Below, piece by piece: positions 43,997-47,831 of a stretch of DNA of 47,831 nt (positions within the stretch are counted from its first letter, which is position 1; each line of letters opens with the position of its first letter). A program made the position numbers and the translations under genes. This DNA is from UBA5287 sp041672395. GTDB taxonomy: Bacteria; Bacteroidota; Bacteroidia; Bacteroidales; Dysgonomonadaceae. The stretch spans positions 1 through 47,831 of the forward strand of contig JBAYZS010000014.1 in NCBI GenBank assembly GCA_041672395.1, read 5' to 3'. The notes under the pieces are model-generated. The model searched no databases, was not told the origin of the DNA, and saw nothing but the letters and a program-made list of their open reading frames with translations.

Positions 43997-45706
43997 TTAT
44001 AAGTTTTTCCATTCAATTAATGCTGTATTCTTTCCCGATAACTCCTTTACTTTGTTAATCCACATGAATTCACTTTGTGCTTTGGACTGTAGGAATGGGT
44101 TCTCGGTATTTACTAATGAAAGGCAGGAGTTTACGACCCACCATTTATTTTCTATTCCGGCTCGTCTCAAATCGGCTTGCAATCTCTCGGCTTCAAAAAC
44201 GGGAGTGGCTTCTGGAAGGGTTACAATTACTACTTCGGTCTCTTTGGAATCTCTCAAACGGGGAAGTAGCTTGCCTACTGCATTGGGAACGGTCTGGGTT
44301 CTCTCTACTTCCTTATGATAACTTTGGGTTGAATCTAATAGGAGTAGTGTATGACCTGTTGGAGCTGTGTCAATAACAACTATTTCATTGTCTGCTTTTT
44401 CGACTACTTCGGCAAATGCTCTGAAGACTGCAATTTCTTGTGTGCACGGCGAACGCAAATCTTCTTCAATATATTCTTTATCTTCGTCACTCATCAACGG
44501 GTCTTGTTTGCTGCGTACTTCATTTTTATATTTCTCAAGTACTTCTGCTTCATCAATACGACTAACCGAAATTCCTGCATTGATGGCAAGGTCATAATTC
44601 AAATGATTTGCCGGATCGGTTGTGGTCAGGTGGACTTTTGCTCCTCGGAATTTTAATCCCAACGCGATATTTGTAGCTAATGTTGTTTTACCTACTCCGC
44701 CTTTTCCCATGGTAAAAATAACGCGCTTACCTGTATTATACAGGTCATCAATTAATTCTTCTAGTCCTTTTTCTTTTGTGATTGGCTGATAATCTTCAAC
44801 TTGTATCAGATTGTCTTCATTCAACAGCTTACGTATGTTGCTGATATTAGATAAATTATAAGATCTTAAGGGGACGCTGAACGTTGGAAAATGAACTATT
44901 TCTGAGGGAATGTTTTGCAAAGCTATATGTTGCTTTTCATAAATTTCTCTCGAAACAATATCTTGCTCATCCATTTTTTCTAAAACGCCGTTTATCACTA
45001 ATAGTTGATTTTCTATTCCAAGTAGTTGTAACTCGTGTGATGAACGGGCGGCTTCTTGTAATGCCAACTTTTGAGGGCGACTAACCAATACTAATCGGGT
45101 GGTCTTTCTGTCGGCAAGATTGTCAACGGCTTGTTTATAAACGTCTTTGCGCTCTTGTAATCCTGATAATTGTCCAAGACATGATGCTCCGTGTTTACTT
45201 TCACTGATGAAGTTTGTCCAGGCGGAAGGTAATTGTAACATGCGCAAAGTATGTCCTGTGGGAGCTGTATCAAAAATGATATGATCGTATTCTGATTTTT
45301 TACCTTGATCGGATAGGTAGTCCGAAAAGGCATTGAAGGATGCGATTTCAACAGTACAGGAACCGGAAAGTTGCTCTTCCATATTTTGAATTACACTCTC
45401 GGGAAGTTTTCCTCTAAATGGTGAAACCACACTCTCCCTATAAGCTGACGCTTCTTGTTCTGGATCCAGATTTATAACGGTAAGTCCTGGTACATCAGCT
45501 ATTTGTGTCCCTTTACCGCTGAATTCCTGGGCAAAAACATCTTGAAGATTTGATGCTGGGTCGGTACTAATCAGTAATATTTTCTTTCCCAAATCGGCTA
45601 AACCTATGGCGGTGGCACAGGCAATGGAGGTTTTTCCTACTCCGCCTTTGCCGGTAAAAAACAAGTATTTGGTTGATTCTATGTCGGATAAATTAAATGC
45701 TTTCAT
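43997..45706 (-). CDS. arsA: Arsenical pump-driving ATPase ArsA
   Basis: About 569 residues in two homologous halves, each with a deviant Walker A P-loop (TGKGGVGKT at about 18-26 and MGKGGVGKT near 335) and the DTAPTGHT signature. Cysteines in GSCTVE and SPCTQE match the As(III)-binding cysteines of E. coli ArsA. It uses ATP to drive As(III) export through the permease. The longer frame from 45742 overlaps arsD by 20 bases; MKAFNLSDIE at 45706 is chosen. ArsA with Acr3 rather than ArsB is known in other bacteria. Confidence 0.94.
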   Translation of the reverse strand: MKAFNLSDIESTKYLFFTGKGGVGKTSIACATAIGLADLGKKILLISTDPASNLQDVFAQEFSGKGTQIADVPGLTVINLDPEQEASAYRESVVSPFRGKLPESVIQNMEEQLSGSCTVEIASFNAFSDYLSDQGKKSEYDHIIFDTAPTGHTLRMLQLPSAWTNFISESKHGASCLGQLSGLQERKDVYKQAVDNLADRKTTRLVLVSRPQKLALQEAARSSHELQLLGIENQLLVINGVLEKMDEQDIVSREIYEKQHIALQNIPSEIVHFPTFSVPLRSYNLSNISNIRKLLNEDNLIQVEDYQPITKEKGLEELIDDLYNTGKRVIFTMGKGGVGKTTLATNIALGLKFRGAKVHLTTTDPANHLNYDLAINAGISVSRIDEAEVLEKYKNEVRSKQDPLMSDEDKEYIEEDLRSPCTQEIAVFRAFAEVVEKADNEIVVIDTAPTGHTLLLLDSTQSYHKEVERTQTVPNAVGKLLPRLRDSKETEVVIVTLPEATPVFEAERLQADLRRAGIENKWWVVNSCLSLVNTENPFLQSKAQSEFMWINKVKELSGKNTALIEWKNL

Positions 45707-45722
45707 TCTTTTCTGTCTTTTA

Positions 45723-46052
45723 TTATTTACTAACTGGTACAAAATCTAAGGGAAAACCGGTCCACTCGCTTAGTTGTTTGGTTGTGGGATAGTCTTTTGT
45801 TACTGCTATTTCACCATCTAACAATGTTATGGGTAATGCTTCTGCTCCATGTTCCTGTAAGTAATTGTTTACAATCGTATTGGAGACAAAGTCTTGTGGT
45901 TCTGTACTTAAATTGTGGCGTTTTATCGAAATCCCATTTCTTTTCAGGGTTTCTATTGATGCTGCTAGTCTCATCAGTTTTGGGTTGATTGTAGGACCAC
46001 ACAATCCTGTGGAACAACACATTGCTGGGTCAAATATCTCAATTGTTTTCAT
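45723..46052 (-). CDS. arsD: Arsenite metallochaperone ArsD
   Basis: A 109-residue protein that passes As(III) to ArsA. The chaperone cysteines Cys12, Cys13 and Cys18 are present in the standard positions (MCCSTGLCGP), as is the thioredoxin-like LPITLLDGEIA block. The vicinal Cys pairs found at the C-terminus of the E. coli plasmid protein are absent, as in many homologues. It lies 16 bases before arsA and 88 bases after arsR. Confidence 0.95.
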   Translation of the reverse strand: MKTIEIFDPAMCCSTGLCGPTINPKLMRLAASIETLKRNGISIKRHNLSTEPQDFVSNTIVNNYLQEHGAEALPITLLDGEIAVTKDYPTTKQLSEWTGFPLDFVPVSK

Positions 46053-46097
46053 AAAAATTATATATATATTATTAGTTATTTTATCATAAGTTTGTTA

Positions 46098-46113
46098 TTC
46101 GACAAACAACGAA
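46098..46113 (-). promoter_or_regulatory. Second candidate ArsR operator, between arsR and arsD
   Basis: On the minus strand: TTCG, 8 bases, CGAA, preceded by G. The arms, spacing and flanking G match the operator over the arsR promoter. No good promoter boxes are seen around it. Confidence 0.5.
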
Positions 46114-46140
46114 CATGATCTTCAAAAAATATATGCTGAT

Positions 46141-46470
46141 TTAACAGCAGATATCTTTATCACTAAACATGTCAAAAAGATTGGCAAAGAGTTTACGAGC
46201 TTTCTCCCAATTCTCTTTGTGGATACAATATCTCACTTTAGGGGCCTCAATTTCACCTTGAATCAAACCTGCATCTCTCAACTCTTTCAAATGTTGAGAT
46301 ACGGTTGATTTGGCTATGGGTAGTATATCGTGAATGTCTCCGAAAAAGCAACTGTCTTGATTTGCTAGAAATACAAGGATCTCTATACGGGTAGGGTGAC
46401 CCAATGCTTTCGCAAAACGGGACGCCATCTCTTGATCTTCTACGCTTAGTTTATACTTTTCTTTTTCCAT
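46141..46470 (-). CDS. arsR: ArsR-family arsenic-responsive repressor
   Basis: A winged-helix ArsR/SmtB repressor of about 109 residues that releases DNA on binding As(III). The recognition helix region is PIAKSTVSQHLKELRDAGLI, and IEAPKVRYCIH is the wing. The usual ELCVCDL metal site is not present; cysteines are at DSCFFGD, in the wing (RYC) and as a terminal CC, so the As(III) site may be different. The frame is open to 46518, but the promoter at 46488-46519 places the transcript start near 46481, so the ATG at 46470 or 46479 must be used. Confidence 0.88.
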   Translation of the reverse strand: MEKEKYKLSVEDQEMASRFAKALGHPTRIEILVFLANQDSCFFGDIHDILPIAKSTVSQHLKELRDAGLIQGEIEAPKVRYCIHKENWEKARKLFANLFDMFSDKDICC

Positions 46471-46482
46471 ATCTATCATATT

Positions 46483-46519
46483 GTTCGCAAATATACGAAC
46501 ATCATTCTTTTTCTCCAAA
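46483..46519 (-). promoter_or_regulatory. ars operon promoter with overlapping ArsR operator
   Basis: TTTG (46519 to 46516), a 20-base spacer and TATATTTG (46495 to 46488): a textbook Bacteroidota promoter. The -7 box is exactly framed by the perfect inverted repeat GTTCG-N8-CGAAC (46500 to 46483). A repressor bound there would block the -7 contact. Basis: boxes seen; repressor role inferred. Confidence 0.75.
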
Positions 46520-46536
46520 TTTATTTTAGATTTTCA

Positions 46537-46755
46537 TCAGTTTGACTTAACCGATTGAAGAAAAGCAATCATTGTTTCTATATCTTCTGCATCCTGAATC
46601 GGAGTATATTTTGCATATTTAACGGAATCCACTTCTACAAATAAAGGTGGAACTTCATTGGTTTTACATCCTCGGTGGTTATAGGTAAAAACGCTATTCC
46701 TTCATTACAAAAGACAATTGTTTTCACTTCATTCTCTGGCAAACAGAACGGATTC
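46537..46755 (-). pseudogene. Frameshifted remnant of an unidentified gene
   Basis: The minus strand reads YHGLNPFCLPENEVKTIVF...LPITTEDV in one frame and then, after a one-base slip near 46660, KTNEVPPLFVEVDSVKYAKY...MIAFLQSVKSN and a stop. Each half looks like real protein. No start codon is available, and a stop lies directly upstream, so the gene is truncated as well as shifted. I do not recognise the family. It fills the 261-base gap between the macro-domain gene and arsR. Confidence 0.5.
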
Positions 46756-46779
46756 AAACCATGATAGACTTATTCAATT

Positions 46780-47238
46780 TCAAATCTCTCCATCAAAATT
46801 TTCAACGACATAAAGATTGATATTAGCGTATTTAGATGCAACATTTTCAATGATCAATTTTACTTCTATCCAATCTAATCCTCCTAAACCGGCTCCAATT
46901 TTTGGAAGAGCAATCTGCGTGATATCATATTTACATGCAATATCAAACATTTTTGTTAGAGAAGTTCTTATTGCATCTTTATCAGCTTTTGTTTTCCAAG
47001 ATTGCTGTGTTGCTAAATTGAATACAAATACTTCATCGAATTGATAAAGAAAGACATCACCTAATTGATACTTCCCCGAAGCACATAAGTCTTTATACTG
47101 TTTATACATGAGTGGAAATTTCTTCTTGAATTGTAATGCAACTCCTTTCCCCATTGCTCCGGCACAATTACAGCCATGTGCATAGCTGTTAATACCTTTT
47201 ATATTAAAGATGTCTCCTCGTTCAATATATGTTACCAT
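46780..47238 (-). CDS. Macro-domain protein (ALC1/TARG1/DarG-like class)
   Basis: About 152 residues forming one macro domain. MVTYIERGDIF, the glycine loop NSYAHGCNCAGAMGKGVALQFKKKFP and ALPKIGAGLGGLDW match the ALC1-like class, which binds ADP-ribose or removes it from targets, and which includes the DarG antitoxin. The TARG1 catalytic Asp position is Gly here (GAGLGGLDW), so activity may differ. A longer frame starts at 47268, but MVTYIERGD at 47238 fits the family and overlaps the upstream gene by 17 bases, which suggests coupled translation. Confidence 0.82.
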   Translation of the reverse strand: MVTYIERGDIFNIKGINSYAHGCNCAGAMGKGVALQFKKKFPLMYKQYKDLCASGKYQLGDVFLYQFDEVFVFNLATQQSWKTKADKDAIRTSLTKMFDIACKYDITQIALPKIGAGLGGLDWIEVKLIIENVASKYANINLYVVENFDGEI

Positions 47239-47485
47239 CGTCTTTTTTGTTATTCCATACAGTTTCAAATTCTATCTCATCAATGAAGTCATTCTTCTCA
47301 AAATCCAGAGTTTCTAATGATTGATCGCATAGCCTGGAATCCTTGTAAAAAGGGTTAGATTCAGATAGATATCGTATTTCATTGGGATATATTTCCATTT
47401 GTCTGATGGCGACGTCGTTCTTGAAATGTATATAGAAAACAATATCTTCCTCGTCCCACTTCTTTTTGATAAAAATATCATTCAT
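47222..47485 (-). CDS. DUF6881-like small protein
   Basis: An 87-residue acidic protein starting MNDIFIKKKWDEEDIVFYIHF. The opening W.. EDIVFYIHFKND, the AIRQMEIYP strand and the ending FETVWNN resemble the DUF6881 family, whose function is unknown; the match is from memory and needs a profile search. The frame is open farther upstream, but the promoter at 47514-47544 makes the ATG at 47485 the likely start. Its end overlaps the macro-domain gene, so the two form a small operon. Confidence 0.62.
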   Translation of the reverse strand: MNDIFIKKKWDEEDIVFYIHFKNDVAIRQMEIYPNEIRYLSESNPFYKDSRLCDQSLETLDFEKNDFIDEIEFETVWNNKKDDGNIY

Positions 47486-47513
47486 AATTAAAAAACTATA
47501 TAAAACTTCCCTA

Positions 47514-47544
47514 CAAAAATACCCATAAAAAAACACCTGACAAA
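47514..47544 (-). promoter_or_regulatory. Promoter of the DUF6881-like/macro-domain pair
   Basis: TTTG (47544 to 47541), a 19-base spacer and TATTTTTG (47521 to 47514): exact in both boxes and spacing. The -33 box lies in the loop of the upstream gene's terminator hairpin. Leader about 22 bases. Confidence 0.7.
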
Positions 47545-47564
47545 ATTACTTGACAGGTGTTTTT
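47529..47564. terminator. Bidirectional terminator after the PH-domain gene
   Basis: AAAAACACCTG and CAGGTGTTTTT form an 11-bp perfect stem around a 14-base loop, with U-rich ends in both directions. On the minus strand it follows the PH-domain gene stop by 26 bases. Confidence 0.82.
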
Positions 47565-47589
47565 CAGTAAGTTGCCTAAAATCGCTTAC

Positions 47590-47831
47590 TTACATCTGAA
47601 ATGAAGCAATCTGCATGTTTATCGCCTGTTTGAACCGGAACGGATTGGCAACATAGTAATAACAGTTGGTCGCCCCGCCCGTAGTAACTACGATAGAGCC
47701 ATACACAAAGATACGCCCCCAAATACCTTGTGTTGCCTGAATACCCTCGCATTTTGCCAATACCAGCTCAACCGTCCGGCGGCTGATTACCCCTGTTTTG
47801 ATGATTACTCGCCTGTTTGTAACGGCGTAAA
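47590..47831 (-). CDS. Bacterial PH domain (bPH2, YdbS/YdbT-like) protein, C-terminal part
   Basis: The gene runs off the window; the last 80 codons are visible. YAVTNRRVIIKTGVISRRTVEL, then KCEGIQATQGIWGRIFVYGSIVV and YYVANPFRFKQAINMQI match the bacterial PH-like domain found in YdbS-type proteins, which often follow membrane segments. Its role is unknown. GC content is clearly higher than in the neighbouring genes, which hints at a different origin. Confidence 0.8.
   Translation of the reverse strand, partial: YAVTNRRVIIKTGVISRRTVELVLAKCEGIQATQGIWGRIFVYGSIVVTTGGATNCYYYVANPFRFKQAINMQIASFQM

Noticed and set aside
46780..47238. The macro-domain gene as a DarTG toxin-antitoxin system
   Set aside because: No DarT-like ADP-ribosyltransferase gene is present in the window, and the protein lacks the C-terminal domain of DarG.

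Overview
The window reads as a stretch of chromosome from a low-GC member of the Bacteroidales, possibly related to the Dysgonomonadaceae; the genus is not resolved. Support: a dcw cell-wall/division cluster in Bacteroidota style (a short FtsL-like protein, a PASTA-tailed PBP, a MurE with the DNPR motif), a BtuB/BtuG-type B12 uptake pair, many lipoproteins, and repeated matches to the Bacteroidota promoter pattern (-33 TTTG, -7 TAnnTTTG). Shine-Dalgarno sequences are mostly absent, as is usual in this phylum.

Layout. 1-3243: the tail of rsmI, a coiled-coil lipoprotein, a YjjG-like nucleotidase, and a lone arginine deiminase facing the other way. 3244-3673: a long gap with a five-unit 11-bp tandem repeat and GTGG repeats that may be the MraZ operator. 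3674-19241: the dcw cluster on the plus strand, mraZ-rsmH-ftsL-ftsI-murE-mraY-murD-ftsW-murG-murC-ftsQ-ftsA-ftsZ, then a YqeY-like gene and a strong terminator. 19899-21357: miaA with a pRiA4b ORF-3-like gene on the minus strand. 21555-28266: a clostripain-type protease, a second 11-bp repeat array, two identical tRNA-Asn genes, a 2-hydroxyacid dehydrogenase, an AlkD-like protein, an M16 protease, a beta-barrel protein, a 66-bp repeat and a FemAB-family ligase. 28406-35145: tRNA-Val, purB, an rluB-like gene, asnS, lepA and a small exported protein. 35244-38719: a cobalamin riboswitch driving btuB- and btuG-like genes. 38721-41634: coaBC followed by an M23 peptidase. 41698-46519: a six-gene arsenic operon, arsR-arsD-arsA-arsM-arsC-acr3. 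46537-47831: a decayed gene, a macro-domain gene overlapped by a DUF6881-like gene, and the end of a bacterial PH-domain gene with visibly higher GC.

How the genes work together. The dcw genes make meso-DAP lipid II (MurC, D, E, G, MraY) and carry it into the divisome (FtsW, FtsI, FtsQ, FtsL, FtsA, FtsZ). The ars operon covers sensing (ArsR), reduction of arsenate (ArsC), As(III) hand-off and ATP-driven export (ArsD, ArsA, Acr3) and methylation (ArsM). Two matching inverted repeats, one over the arsR -7 box and one before arsD, look like ArsR operators. I found no phage, IS element, CRISPR array or complete defence island. The least explained parts are the 11-bp and 66-bp repeat families and the DUF6881-like/macro-domain pair.
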